64,000 nt of DNA from Durusdinium trenchii (lineage: Eukaryota; Sar; Dinophyceae; Suessiales; Symbiodiniaceae), in assembly GCA_963970005.1 (NCBI GenBank), contig CAXAMN010000001.1:4481324-4545323 (forward strand), in the 5' to 3' direction. Below are positions 1-12,900 of the stretch, in pieces (the stretch's first letter is position 1; every line of letters starts with the position of its first letter). The notes under the pieces are model-generated. The model did not search any database. It had not been told where the DNA came from and saw nothing but the letters and a program-made list of their open reading frames with translations. A program made the position numbers and the translations under genes.

Positions 1-2965
1 ATGACTCTTCATGCTTCCATGATTTTCGAGCATAGCCAATGGCTTCTGACACAAAAGTCAGGGGCAAAGACAAATCCGACGGACAATCGAATCAACAACA
101 TAAAAGCCTGGATGATCCTACGCAATCCCAACAACTTTTCCTGATAGCAAAGAACGAAGGACTGACAACTTTCTTCAAACCTGTTGCAATCATTGTCAAA
201 ATTTCAGGAACCACCTAGCAACTCCGACACTTTCTTGCCCAAACAGTCCATGGGACTGCCATAATTGCCTATACATTGAGGTGGTTGAAAAGGAGCTGAT
301 GTAGGCCAACAAAAATCACTCACCATGAAGTCTGGATGTTGACACATTGACTGTGATGACCATCATTGACATCCCTGATTTGTCCAGGTACCTCCTTTTC
401 GGATGGTCAAAGGGAGGTGAGTACGTACTTCCAAAGAATTGTTTTTGGGGCAGTAGGACATCCAGAAAACGGATGATCCTGGATCCTTGGGGGATGGTCT
501 GGGAGGTCAGTCACCGCCGTCGTTGGGACCGACTCGCCACAACTTGGCAGGAGACCGAGAGCGAAAGGGGATGAATCCGAGAGCGAAGCTCGCTGACAGG
601 GGATCTCTATGAAAAATGTGTTTTTTGTTCTGCGAAGCCTGCTGGGTACGAGAAACTTCGAACGTTGCCAGTTGCAAATCACGAGGCGAACATGTCTCTG
701 AAGTTTCGCCATGTCGAAGAATGCATCTGACCCAGAGAAACTGCCAGAGTCCCCAGCTCTTCGGGTCTTTCCCCGCCTCTTGAAGCCAAAGAAACTCTAG
801 GACTCTGGACTCTGAACCTTCAAATAGCGGCATCCAGCCTCTTATGCCTATCCCGGCTTCCCCTCTCCGGTGCCTGCATTGGCCACTTTGGGCCAACAAG
901 TTGACGAACACTGCAACCAGTAGGTGAGGTGAGTGTGGCTGATTTTGGAACTTAGATGAGCTGTGGCTGTTAAAGTTATGTAGGCCGGCTGGCCGATGAG
1001 TATTTGCAGTCAAAAAAACATGCGCCAGGCATGGTCCAAATACAGTATGTCCAAATGTAGGCGGTCTTCACTGCGTGTTGGACGACTCAGTCGATCTTCA
1101 AGATTGACATTTGTCGCCCATTCATTTGGTTCCTTCATGGATGGCTTTTCCAAGAGAAAGTCACGGTCGGCGGCTCCAGGATGTTCAGTCTCCCCATCTC
1201 CCGGTCAAAACGAGGTTGAAAATCAAGGATCTCCGACCATGAATCGAATCAAACAATCTCACATTGCCGGTGGCCCAAATGTACATGGTCCTTTTATATA
1301 ATTCGCTAGGCTAGGAATGACAAGGGCCTAAGCTAGGTAGATCTGAACACGGAACACCAATGGATCCAGAACAAAACGTGTTGTGTCCCTACTGTTGGTG
1401 GCCCTCTCACCTCTTGATGCTGTGTGATACCGCTCTGACTTGGCACATCACCTATTCTAAAAATATCATAAAATATTCTGGCCTTGCAACACCTACCCAA
1501 CGAGCTGTTTCCGTTTGTAGCTGCCACACTTTCTCCTTGTATTGGTTGAATCGAGATTTGCTCAGAAAGGTCCTCCTTACGTCATTGAAGGTCTCATCAA
1601 ATGCATTCGTTGAGTGTGTCCTCAGAAAAAAAAAAGATAAGAACCCAAAAAAACACGACAAATGAAGAAACAAACAGTATGAAACAAAAGGAACACACAA
1701 AACAACCAACACAGCAAAGCTGAGTGACTCATGTTCTCCTCCCACAAGCGTTCCCGCCGCCCTCAGCCTCACCCCGTGCGGGGGTACTGCGCACCACTGA
1801 GCTGCCGTTGGAAGCCAGGAGTGACCTGGCCGCATCGCTGATCGTGAGCCTTACGTCACGTGCGAAGGCTTCAACCGAATAGCGTCCGATCGCTCCGTTC
1901 GTAGTGAGCCCCGATCGGTTACGCGTTCGATCGCTCCGTTCGGTTCGCGATGCCGTTGTGGCTAATAGCGTCCTGTTTCTAGAAGCCTCCAACCTAATAG
2001 CAACCAACAACAAGATGCCCTAAGGATCCACTGCCACCGTACCGACCTGGTTCGGTATGACTGGGTCCCACCATGCGGCGATACATACCATCCTCTCCCG
2101 ACCTTGTCGAACCGAATCCGGAGATGTATTGGATCAACCGGCTTCCTCCCAAACGGCTCCCGGTTCGGTTCGGTGGGACTGGGGGGCCGTTCTTCAGAAG
2201 GCGTCTATGACTAGGCCGGCGTCCAAGCGGCGTAGACTGCGCCCTCACATGTTTGCAACCCCTAAAACGGCCACTTTGTGTGATTACAGCGTGTGTGTTC
2301 ACTGAAAATTGTTGTTTGCTACAGCGTGGGCTGCCAGTTGTTCGAAGTTCCAAGTATAACGATCCATGCAACCTGCGGCTGGAATTGTTCAAAAGAATCC
2401 GGCCAAACAGAAGACATAGGCCAGTGCACTTGATCAAAAAGATCAGGCCAGTGTGTATTATGACACATTATGACCCAACATCTAGTCTTCTGGTACCACC
2501 CAACTGCAACATGTTTGGTAGATCTGGGAAAAGCAAACACTGCCAATGGGACTCGGGGCTAGGGTTTGTGGATGTTTGTGGCACACCACCGTGCTGCTGT
2601 AAACATTACTACCCAAGAATTCTTCCACACCATGTTCAGATCTGCAAAAAAGACACAACACACACAACTTATCATCTGGGGGTGGCGCTGACTAGACGAC
2701 TCATCTCATCGAATTCAAGCATCCATATGAAACTGCCCAGTTCCAACAGCCGAGCAACTATAGAGGGGATAGCTTTGTATGTCACTGAATAAATCCAGAG
2801 GAGAAACGGCTGAGCACGCGTGTTTTGCGGGACTGAAGACGGATCCGAACTTTCTACAAAAACACATGACATGCAGCTTGGAAACCAAGGGAAACCATGC
2901 CCGAGATCACAAAGGAGGCTGGGTGAAAAACTACAGCCGTTATATTATATAGTTATATAATATAT
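1..2965. other. Left flank, no supported gene
   Basis: No frame has convincing continuous coding sequence with matching splice signals. A GC-rich island at about 1781-1870 is open and protein-like on both strands (minus ARDVRLTISDAARSLLASNG; plus ELPLEARSDLAASLIVSLTS) and may be one exon of unknown strand. The 15-mer CGATCGCTCCGTTCG occurs twice, about 40 bases apart, near 1888 and 1929. At 247-290 there is a fragment resembling the CCCAGACAC MITE family (CATGGGACTGCCATAATTGC). Confidence 0.4.
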
Positions 2966-3009
2966 TATTATATACCCTAAGATCACATTCCCATAAAATT
3001 TAATGGGTG
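2966..3009 (+). repeat. Left terminal inverted repeat of the element
   Basis: AT-rich 44-bp sequence whose reverse complement recurs at 17477-17520 with 34 of 44 matches. It reads TATTATATACCCTA, then a variable spacer, then CCC, an A/T stretch and GGG. A second, related block follows at about 3045-3091 (TATGGGTGCACC, AAACCTCGGGT, ATTTGG), so this end is duplicated relative to the right end. The AT-rich part alone could match by chance. The shared CCCTA, ATC, CCC and GGG positions in the same register make chance unlikely. Confidence 0.65.
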
Positions 3010-3604
3010 CGCATGAAAACCTTAAGTATTTTGTTGTGACCATAATTTTTTATGGGTGCACCAAAAAAACCTCGGGTATTTGGAAAAACCCTTTATTTCT
3101 GATGATCACCGCCCTGCCACGCGCCGTTGCACAGGTCCTGACGCTGATCATTCGGGCTCTTAGATGTGTGGCACTGTTTTTGAGGGGCTTTGGGCAGGAT
3201 GGTCTGCAAATGTGTTGGACCTATATGTTGTAAGATTTATATATTTAATTTGATTGCAAAAAAACCGCAAGATCTCAACAATTCAAGTCATATATCCTTC
3301 CATGGTCCAACCACTGGTGCACCAACCTTGATTTTCACCAAGATCAACCCACAGTGTTGCACACCATTGCGCACGCCACTGTGTCGCCAGATTTTTTCGC
3401 GGACACCGGCGTCTGTTGGCGAAGCCAGGGCCCAAGTCCTGGGGTTGCAACGCTACAGATTGATCGATCGAAGGTGTGAGTGTCTACAATGTGTGGGGCA
3501 TGCACATGCATGTGTACTTTTTTAAACGTTATGGAAGAACCGCCGTTCAACAGCCGTTTGGTGCAAATTGTGAAAGCATTGTTTCCTCAATTTCTTTTAC
3601 AGCC

Positions 3605-3993
3605 ATGGCGATCGGGAAGCCGCCTGGCAGGCCACGAAAACCAATCGAAACTCTCGATGTGAAAGGCATCAGTGCCATTTGGGATGATGTGGATGAAATC
3701 CGCAGCCGTCTACGAGATGAGCAGCGCCTGATGGCGACAGATCCAAGTCAAGGTGAGAGCATCCAAGCTTGTAGCAAAGACCACGCTCTTTTACTTCCAC
3801 TTCTTGCTCGGATGAGCTTGCTGGAGACGCGGCCACTACCACCCATCGATCCTTTGCGTGATGAGGTTGAAATGATCTTCAACCGGAACAAAATGGGATC
3901 CAGCGCTGATCTTGGTGCTGATGTGGTCAAAATAGCATGGCATCTGCGTAAATTGCTTGGCTTCATTAAGATGAAAACGAGGAGACATGAAGT
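3605..3993 (+). CDS. Exon 1: N-terminal exon with AT-hook
   Basis: Starts at the ATG at 3605, which follows a pyrimidine-rich stretch (tttcttttacagcc) that could also be an acceptor. The first residues are MAIGKPPGRPRKP. The GRPRKP core is the classical minor-groove AT-hook, so nuclear DNA binding is likely. The remainder is helical and charged, with DDVDEIRSRLRDEQ and LLLPLLARMSLLETR. The frame stays open to 4051, but exon 2 requires splicing, most simply at GAAGT|GTCCGT near 3993. An upstream in-frame methionine at 3476 exists, but the segment before 3605 is cysteine and aromatic rich and looks non-coding. It would target the encoded protein, or the transposition complex, to AT-rich DNA. 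Confidence 0.6.
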
Positions 3994-6900
3994 GTCCGTC
4001 GCAACTCTGTCAAATTGCTATGATATTTTCAGTTGTGCGAAGTTTGTTTAACGTCTTTTTGTGGTAATATTATATAGGCTCTGCTTGCAACATCTTTTGA
4101 TTATATGCAGCGACAAGGTACCAGAATTTCAATCCCTGTGTCTTGAACTTGACCCCAACCTTCAGGCAGGGGAAGACTCATACCAAACCCGTATTCACGC
4201 TCGCGTGGTGACTCTAGGGGGGCTGTATCATGTGCGCACATGCTGATATTTATAAGTTCATGCAACCATGCTCAACCATATCAGGCCGATGTGGATGAAG
4301 TCAACGCTAAGAGGGAAGCCCGTCGTGCTAAGAGTTCACAGCAGGACATGATGAGTGCGTGCAATCATGAAAACTTTATTGATTATAATAAGTCTTTAAG
4401 AGTGCATGCAGCATTTAAATATGTCCGTTTTTGCATAGGACGAGGATGAAGATGCCTACGGAGATGATGCTGAGGGCAACTATGATGAGGGTGAGGAAGA
4501 GGAGCAACGTGAAGATGATCCTCAGGTCCCTTTAGAGTCACATGGTGACGGTCCAGGTGACGCCAGGCAAGCAGACCACTCCGATCAGCTGGAACACATG
4601 CAACAAGAAACCAGTGCAGAAGTAAAGGAACCAACTGAGGAAACCAAGCCTGAGGCAAAGGTGCAGGAAAACATCGCTCAAGAAGGCATTGAGGTGAGCA
4701 AGGTGGTACCAGAAAGCCAGCCTGAGCAGGGAAACAACGCCGCTGCAGTGATGAGCCCATCCAGTGGACCAACCTCTGCTGAAGACAAAGGTTCTACCCC
4801 AAACAGTGCTGGAAACCGACCATCTCTCAGTACCTTTGACCAACTTTAAAATGCGCCAAGCGAGGGACATGCTATTATATGTGCTTATGTTTTTGGCAAA
4901 ATGATGACAGGGCTTATAGCAATTTTACATGATCTCTTTCAAGTCTACATGTTTTTTGGTGGTGCTGTCGCTGCGAAGGTAAGGAAGAGCTCCAGAAACG
5001 TAGGGAAAGTGTTTTGAAGAGGTTGGCAGAGTCTCGAAGCTGCACCCAGCCCGTGTACTGTGTACCCTCGTTGTTTGTATACGTGTGCGTATATAAGTCG
5101 ACGTGTGTTTGTTTGAGGCTGAAGGCGCAGAAAGAAGTGAATCCTTCACAATCTGCTCATGGCGTGGAAGGTGACAAAGGCTGGGGGCAACAATTGTATA
5201 CATGGGGTTCTAATTGATCATAATGGTTTTCTGTATTATAAATATGCGCATTCTTTCTTGAGGGGCATTTCTGTCTCATCACCAGCGCCAGGGCAACCTC
5301 TGGACAAAGCAATGCAGCCACCATCCAAGCAGCCTACTTTGCCTGACCAAGTGGACACGGTACCATGTGACATTATGGAGGTTGAGGTTCCCGATGATAG
5401 GCCGCCTATCCCTTCACCCCCCCACCACAGCAGAGGAAAGGCGTGATGCATACCAAACAAGGCATCCAGGCGCTCCCAGGCAAGAGCCAACAGTTCTCTT
5501 TCCTCCCCCAGACCCACCCGCCGATGTTTCTACATCGGGTGAAGGCACCCATACAAAACACAAGGAGGTGAAGGAAGCTGAAGATTTTACTCCCAGTGAC
5601 GATGCAAAGGCACCTGTGTTCTATATGCGTGTGTGTGCTGTGATGTTCTGCGCATTTATATATGTTTGATTTCGATGGATAGTGCAATGTGCACAATGCA
5701 GTCATTGATGAGCTGAGCATATAACATTAATGCAATCGTTTTGACGGCCCACTGGCAGGAGCCAAATGAGCCGTCTGTGACACGACATACCCAACTCCAG
5801 TCGCGAGCTAAGAAGCTAGATGAGGAACAGGGTGATGGTCCATCAACAGGTCGTGGCAGGTCCCGGGGCAGGGGCAGGGGAGGCAAAGGAAAGGGTAGGG
5901 GTAGGGGCAGAACCCCAGTCTTGAAGCGTCCTGCAGCAGCCTCATCCCGAACCGCCAAACGTGCCAAATCCCAAGCCAAAGAAGAGTGGGAGGATTGGGA
6001 GGGTCAGGCGGGTTACGATGAGGATTGGGCCGCGTGGGGAACAGATGATGATTGGAAAGGTGCATGGGAGAGTGGTTGGGATGATCCAGCATGGGCCTAC
6101 GATTCTGCCGCGTGGTGGGCAGGACAGGCGGCATTGAAGGAGCTGCATGAAATGGAGAAGGAACGACCAACAAAACGAACAAAACGTCCAGCAACAACAA
6201 AGAATGAGAAGCGCAACACGGAACCACCTGAGACAGAACAACGTAAGCAAAACAAGCGAAAGACCAAAACCGAAGCCGCGCCACAAGCTTCTTCAGCCTC
6301 AGCACCAGGACCAAGCGCCACCGGTGGCAGGGTTGAGAACAATGAAGGAAAGAGTGCCAAGCCGCAGCCATCCAAGCCGTCCAAGCGCAGTCGACAGACT
6401 GCCGAGTCTTCATTTGTCAAGAATTCATTTCCGAAGACAGACGATGAACTCAATGACCAGTTCAAGACATTCCTAGAAGAGGTTCAGGGTGTGCAAGAAG
6501 ATGACAGTACCAGGAAACTTTTGCGCAGCATGCTATCAGATACCAAGGAAGTCTCCCTGACTGTTTACTGGACAAGGCCAGCAGTTGGACTAAGGTTGCG
6601 AGGTACCACTAAGGACTTGTCTTACATCTCGCTTGGCGTCGATAATCCATACTCGAAGACAATGTTGACTGGCGCCACGTTGAAAGCTGCTGACCTTCTG
6701 GCGTCTCTCCAGCATTTCACACACTTGTATATCTTAATATTGTATTGAGGCGGTTATATATGTGTTATGTTACTTCTTTGTGTGCATCAGTCATTTATGC
6801 AGACATATGAAACGACACATGTACTGCATGTATATACTTCAATGATCAACACATGAAAACAACTTTTGAGTCCATATATCTGCATCAATCGAGGCCTGCT

Positions 6901-9900
6901 ACGCAGATGAGTTGATTGCCAAGCGTGGTGCTGTCGAGCATATGGGCGATGGTGACAAAATGAACATCCAGGAAACGATGTACAAGTTGAAGGAGATTGC
7001 CAAGAATTGGTTGGCTCATTTTGAGTACAAGTCTGAACCTGGCAAATAAGTTGAACCTGATCTTGCCCAACATGAGCATTGCCACATAGACGGCGCTACA
7101 TGCACAGTGTGTCGGGTGTCAAGTTGAATCCAACTTGTGGGAGTCACACACCGGGCAAGGCGTTTGCAGTGGCAGCTCTTGAAACAGAGCCCAATAGATA
7201 ATATTGAAGCTTTGCCAAGAACCTGTTCAAAACGTATATATATAATCACAGTCTTGATGACCTGGAATATTTGTTGATCTGGTGGGCTGCTGAAATATAT
7301 TTAAGTGGCAACTATAGATCGGGAATAAAATGGGGTGACCGGCCGGCATAGGGCCCTGATAGCGGTGGACAGGCCAGTGAAAGCGAATCATCCTGAAAAG
7401 CACTGTGGGGAAGGTCAAGTGCTGCCCTAAAGTACTAAAACACGGTGTTTCCAGTTTCTATAAACTCTTAAGTTGTTTTCTGTAGTTTCGACTAGGCCTG
7501 GCACCAACAGGTTTTGGAGAGTTGGCTGGTTTTAGCGTGCGCACGTAGATATGTTACATGTGCGAAATCGAAAGCTTCAAGAAGAAAAAGGCGCTGCACA
7601 ATATGCGATCTTGTCTCTTCAGTGTTGATATATATTCAATCTATATCGATCGAAGCATATGACATTTGACCTTTTCGAGCTATTCCGCAGATCGAGAAAC
7701 ATCACCCACTTCTTTCCCTGTGCCCATTGATGCTTCAGCTCCTGTCCTGAAACCTGAATCGGCCCAGGCCATGGACCAATCCGCGGCGGCGTTGAAAAGG
7801 CGCAATCGCCTTTGGCAAGTGCGAGCCCACACATTGAAACAGAAACGTGCATCCGGCATGCTTCATGCACGCTAAGCGTTGATTGCGTCTTCAACTAAAA
7901 GGCTTTCTCTTGGGTTGTGCTTTCACATTTGCATCCACCATGGCTTGCTTGGACCGTTCTCTTTATTAACCTGCTGACACGCAGCAATCTCTACCTTTTA
8001 GAGACGTGTGTTCAAGGCAGTACTGGCATGAATATAGACATGAGTCGAAACAAATGGTGCAAACATGGTCTCATATATCTTTGTTTGTACAATCCTGGAA
8101 CTTGTCCGCAATGCTTGACATAGATGGGTTGGTGTGGAGACTCCGCCAGCTCGGCGCACCGAAGGTGGGAGACTCAGAAAAAGAACTTGGTCTTGGAGTC
8201 ATCAAAATGTCAGAGCATCTTTTGGAAAGATGTTTGGTAATCAACAAATCGATCTAACCATGCATGTTCATTGGCGTGAGGATTGATTGTGTCAATCCGG
8301 CTGTCAAATGTCAAACATTATATGCAGGTATATACAGGTATTAAGGTGTGAAGTACCAGACTGACAACGTGTGGCCTGCATGACATCAGCCCAAGCTGCA
8401 TCTCCAGGTCTTTGTTCTGATCGTCCTCTTGCTGGCCTGGACGTATGACATCAAGCAGGTCACCAGCGAACATTGAGACACACAGTTTTGGGTACCAGTG
8501 CATTACATTTGGGCACGTTTTTGAGGCTAAGAACCTGTGATCCATGAGCACTAACAAGTTCGCCTACAAAATTGAATCCAAACACTTTGGCAAGTCGCAA
8601 AGATGGGCCAGGAGTTCGAGTGGTTGGAATTCTACGCAGGCAAAGGGGCGTTGACAACATTTATGCACTGTGCGCAGTACAAGTCGGCCCGCTTCGACCT
8701 GTTGGACAACAATCAACCGTCAAATAGACACTCGAACTTCATGGATTTGACTCATACATCAGGATATGCGTTTCTTGGCTATTTCTGATTTTCGCCGGTT
8801 CACTTGAGTTAGATCGAGATATTTTTGCTTGACTGTGCATATATACTGTAGTACTCAGGTTGGCCGTTCTTTTTCTTCTTCGAGCAAAGCCTGGTGACTT
8901 TGCAAGCCATTTTGGCATTAAGTGCGCATCCTTCTCAAAAATGAACATTGGGACCAGTCGACGTTCGGCATGTGGACCCGTCGGACACTCTGAGCACCGG
9001 TCAGTGCAGATCGCCAACAATCTGCTGGAAAGGACACGCTTGTGGGATCTTGTAGGATGGAAACGGCGGTAACCCTTCTGGTTCTGAGTCAACTCGATCC
9101 TGGTGGTGTACATTGCCCAAAAGTCATTTTTGTATCAGGGATCTCATGTAACAGTGCATCGGCATGCGGCCTAAGAAACCCGGAGGACATGTGCATTGGT
9201 CCTATTGGTGACCGCACTTGGAGGAGCATGGAGTGTAGAACAACCTTCTGGATCTTTGCTCGAATTTTATCCTGTGTGGAGGGAGGTCATTCAACATATC
9301 TTCAGCTGTGGATCAACAACTTCTGTCCTGGCCTCATTCAAGTTTGCGAAACAAAAGTAGAAAAGACCCTATAGCTCCGAATCCTATAAACATCGACTAT
9401 AACTCAGGTCCAATGCGTGAAGTGGTGGATGGCTCACTACAGTTCGAAGACGGCGAAACGACGGCGAAACGACATTACTGTTACAGTAACACGGCAAGTA
9501 TCTTGAAGATCGACAAGGGCAAGTTGCAAGGTTGGAAATCCAAGCATCCAGGTATCAAGACAGCCGATCGCTATCGGGATGGTTCTGGAAAGTTGAGATA
9601 CAAAGGGACCGTTCATCTCCGTGGAACAGAGAGCCTCATATATAAATTTGTAATCTTATAGGTTTTGTGAGCTAGCTTCTCAGCAAATTCCTGTGTTGCA
9701 CGCAGCCTTTGTTCGATTTATCGCACGCCAACCCTGCCCAACGGCCACATCCAGCCCAGGAACTATCCAGTGCCCTTTGCCAGGGCAGTGGTTGACTTGG
9801 TGGAGGAGATGAAAGCCACGGCAGAAGGCCAACCTCAGCTCCCACCCAGAGAGTTGTTGCCACCCGCGATTGAAACCTTTACAACCGCTGGGTGGGAAGA

Positions 9901-12900
9901 GAGTGATACCTGGCAGTTTGCGGACTTTATACCTGTGTACAACTATTTAAGGCGGTGCAAGCATTTGGTTGTACCGCGTGAGTGGCAAACGTTATTGCCA
10001 ATCAAACTGCACGAGACCACTGTGGTATAACAATGTTCAACTGTTTGTACTCATGAGTATGCAAGTGATTCATGTTGATGAGAAAACCCTATCTTTTCAT
10101 TTGTGTTTCAATAGTCCAAACAAGAGTTGGTTAACACTTTATCACTTTTTGCTGAAAAAATTACGGGTGGAGGTTCAAACCCGTACCCAACCCGTACCAT
10201 ACCCGTAACTTATCCGTACCTCTCCGTAATTTTGGTGATGAAACCTCGGGTTCTGATACATACCTCGGGTATGTCAAACCCGTACCAAACCCGTACCACA
10301 CCCGTAATTTACCCGTACCTACCCGTAAAAAAAATATGGGTATAAACATGCCCCCACGTGGTCTCTTTTTGTGCAAAAAAATCAACGTTTGAAGCGTAGT
10401 TATGCGTGCTAGAACGCTTTGCTACGCTTAAAATTCATTTGGGAATGTGTTTGGCAATGTCCTGATGACTGCCTTCTTCAAACGACGTGTCAAAACAAAG
10501 AACCCGTTTGAGTTTTGAACGTATACACATGCAGTCATCAAAGGGTCGAGAGGACTGAAGGGGCTGCCTGCATTTGCTGGTTTCAAACAATTGTCTTTGA
10601 GCTGCAGGTTGTGTGTGTGTTGGCCTGAGCTGTTCTGGGCTCGTTACAAGTGGAAGACGTTTAGGGGTGATTGATCACATGTCAACATCTGTTCTTGGGA
10701 GTTGTTCCACTCTTCAAGATGGAGTGCATCACGTGGAGCACTCCAGTGAAGAAGCTGCCCTTTTGCGAGAGCTGCAGGAATTGGCGGGTTGGAACATGAT
10801 GTTTCTCGAATGTTGCTAGTGTCTTCTGTAGGACTTGCCATGCTATATACATGATACGATGGATCTGGCAAATGTGCAGGACATCGACTTTGACATGCAG
10901 TTTGCCTTTCCGGAGGTGATTGAGGTGAAGGCCACTATCTCAGCTTCAAGTAAAAACTGTTCCAGATACTGAGTGTCAATCTCTTCTTATAGTTGTGGAC
11001 ACGAACACAAGGGGTCCAAAACGGGAGCGCTATCGGAATCACAAGCAACCTTGCCAAGGATCACGAGGAATCCTTGCCAGATACGGTCCCGGCTCATTCC
11101 TTGGATGGGTCAACCATTTGATTGTGGCAGCAACATGTAAATTAATCATGGACCCGCTTTCCCAGGCCACAGCCGAAGAGCTCCTTAAGTCGGCAGATCT
11201 TTACAATGTCTTTTGCTCAGTTTTTGGAGGATATTGTCCATGCAAACCATGATATGCATGCAAGTTTCATGGTTACTGAAATTCAAATCTATAGAACATG
11301 AATGCGCACATGTGGTACCTTTCATTGGGTGTTGCTTCAGAACAAACAGTGCTTTCATTTCTTGAGGCTGGTGATGCAGCACTGTCCGGCACTGAACCTG
11401 TAGTGCCAGTTGCCACTCCGGCGCGGGCCAAGAGCGGTGAGCCGGTTTTAAATGAAACCGATGAACCCATTGAACCCAGTGCCCTCGTGGAGCCACCCAC
11501 CAAAAAAACGAAGCTAGAGGGTGAAGCCCCCAACGAGCTGAAGGAAGTAGGTCCGCTACCTGAGACGCCTGCTACTCAAATCGTTGAAGACACCCCTGGA
11601 GCTGGTGGCGCTATTGATCCTCGTGGCCATCGTGAGATGGGTGAAACCCGCAAGGCCATCCCGATTGAAGTGCTGTTTGAAGTGTATAGATCGATCTATT
11701 GTTTGGCAGTTGTGACTTGCAAGCTGCCCCAGTATGCCACATGTCGCGTACGGTAGAGTGGCCCCATCCAGGAAAGGCTTCGTCGAGCGGCGAAGGCGAA
11801 GATCTACAGGTGGATCCGCCCGCACCAGAAGCGCAAGAATCTCGATGCGCCTGAGTTCTTTAGAAAGGAATGGGAGTCCGGGAACCGGAACCAAATTGCC
11901 GACCTCTACTGCCACTGCAATTTCAACCAGGATTCCATATTACTCAAACTGTGTTTCATTGAAACAATAAAGTCTTTTGTGTTATATCGACCGGTATATA
12001 TATAGTGTTCCTTGTGCATAGCCATTTCCAGGAAGACTTTCTGGCCAAGATCAAAATTGCCGTATCCAAGAAACAGGTCATTCAGTTGACTGTCTCCGAG
12101 GGCTGGCACACTGAGGAAGAGTTAAAGGAACTAGGATGGTCAAGGTGGGCACCGTGCATTGTGTTACCTCGTATATAGACCATATAACGATAATGAACAA
12201 CCGTTTGTCCATGCAATGGATATCAATGTTTTCTCATGCCCTCGATATATACCCCAGGACCAGGATTGAAGGAGCGATCGCCTACTGCCGGTCCATGGGG
12301 GCTACCCATTGTAGGACCTTCTGCGCTTAAGTGGCAGCCGCCTCATCCAGCGTTGTTTTCACGTGTGTCGCTCTTGTCGAAACTGTTGGCAGGAGAAACC
12401 GCTACGATGGATGTGAAGAGTTCTGGGTAGTGGTGAGTGAAAGTGGAAAGCGGGAGGAAACCTCAACCTACGAAGAAATTCATGAAAAGGAATCCAAGGC
12501 AAATCATGTGCTGAACGGTTTTGTAAGTGATTGATCAAGTTGTAAAGGTGTAATCAGTCGAACTGTACTGCATTTGGTTGAGTTTTTTTTATTGATATAG
12601 ATTGAGCGTCACGTCTCCATCTATCGATCTATACGCAGGCTGATGAAGATCCAAAGTGCCAGTTTGACAAGCAGTTTGAGGGAATGTTGGCTTTGGAGAA
12701 CCGTCACGCTGCGGAGGGGAAGCGTAATGCTTCTGACCCACTACCGACTTCGAAATATGGACAGGCGTGCTCATGGAAAAAAGAACATGAATTCTGTATA
12801 TATATTTTGGATGCATGTTTGATATGCTCAGACTCGTACCCAAACCCTGCTAGACGAAAGAAGCCTTGAAAAGGGTGCTGGACAGTATGATGGCAAAATC

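Noticed and set aside
507-1013. 168-codon minus-strand frame
   Set aside because: Contains no recognisable pattern, mixed composition and no G/C-ending codon bias, unlike the accepted exons.
8904-8925. AGCCATTTTGGCATTAAG, resembling the 3' part of the dinoflagellate spliced leader (…AGCCATTTTGGCTCAAG)
   Set aside because: It lies in the middle of a well-supported exon (ASHFGIKC) and diverges after TTTTGGC, so it is a chance match and not a relic of a reinserted mRNA.
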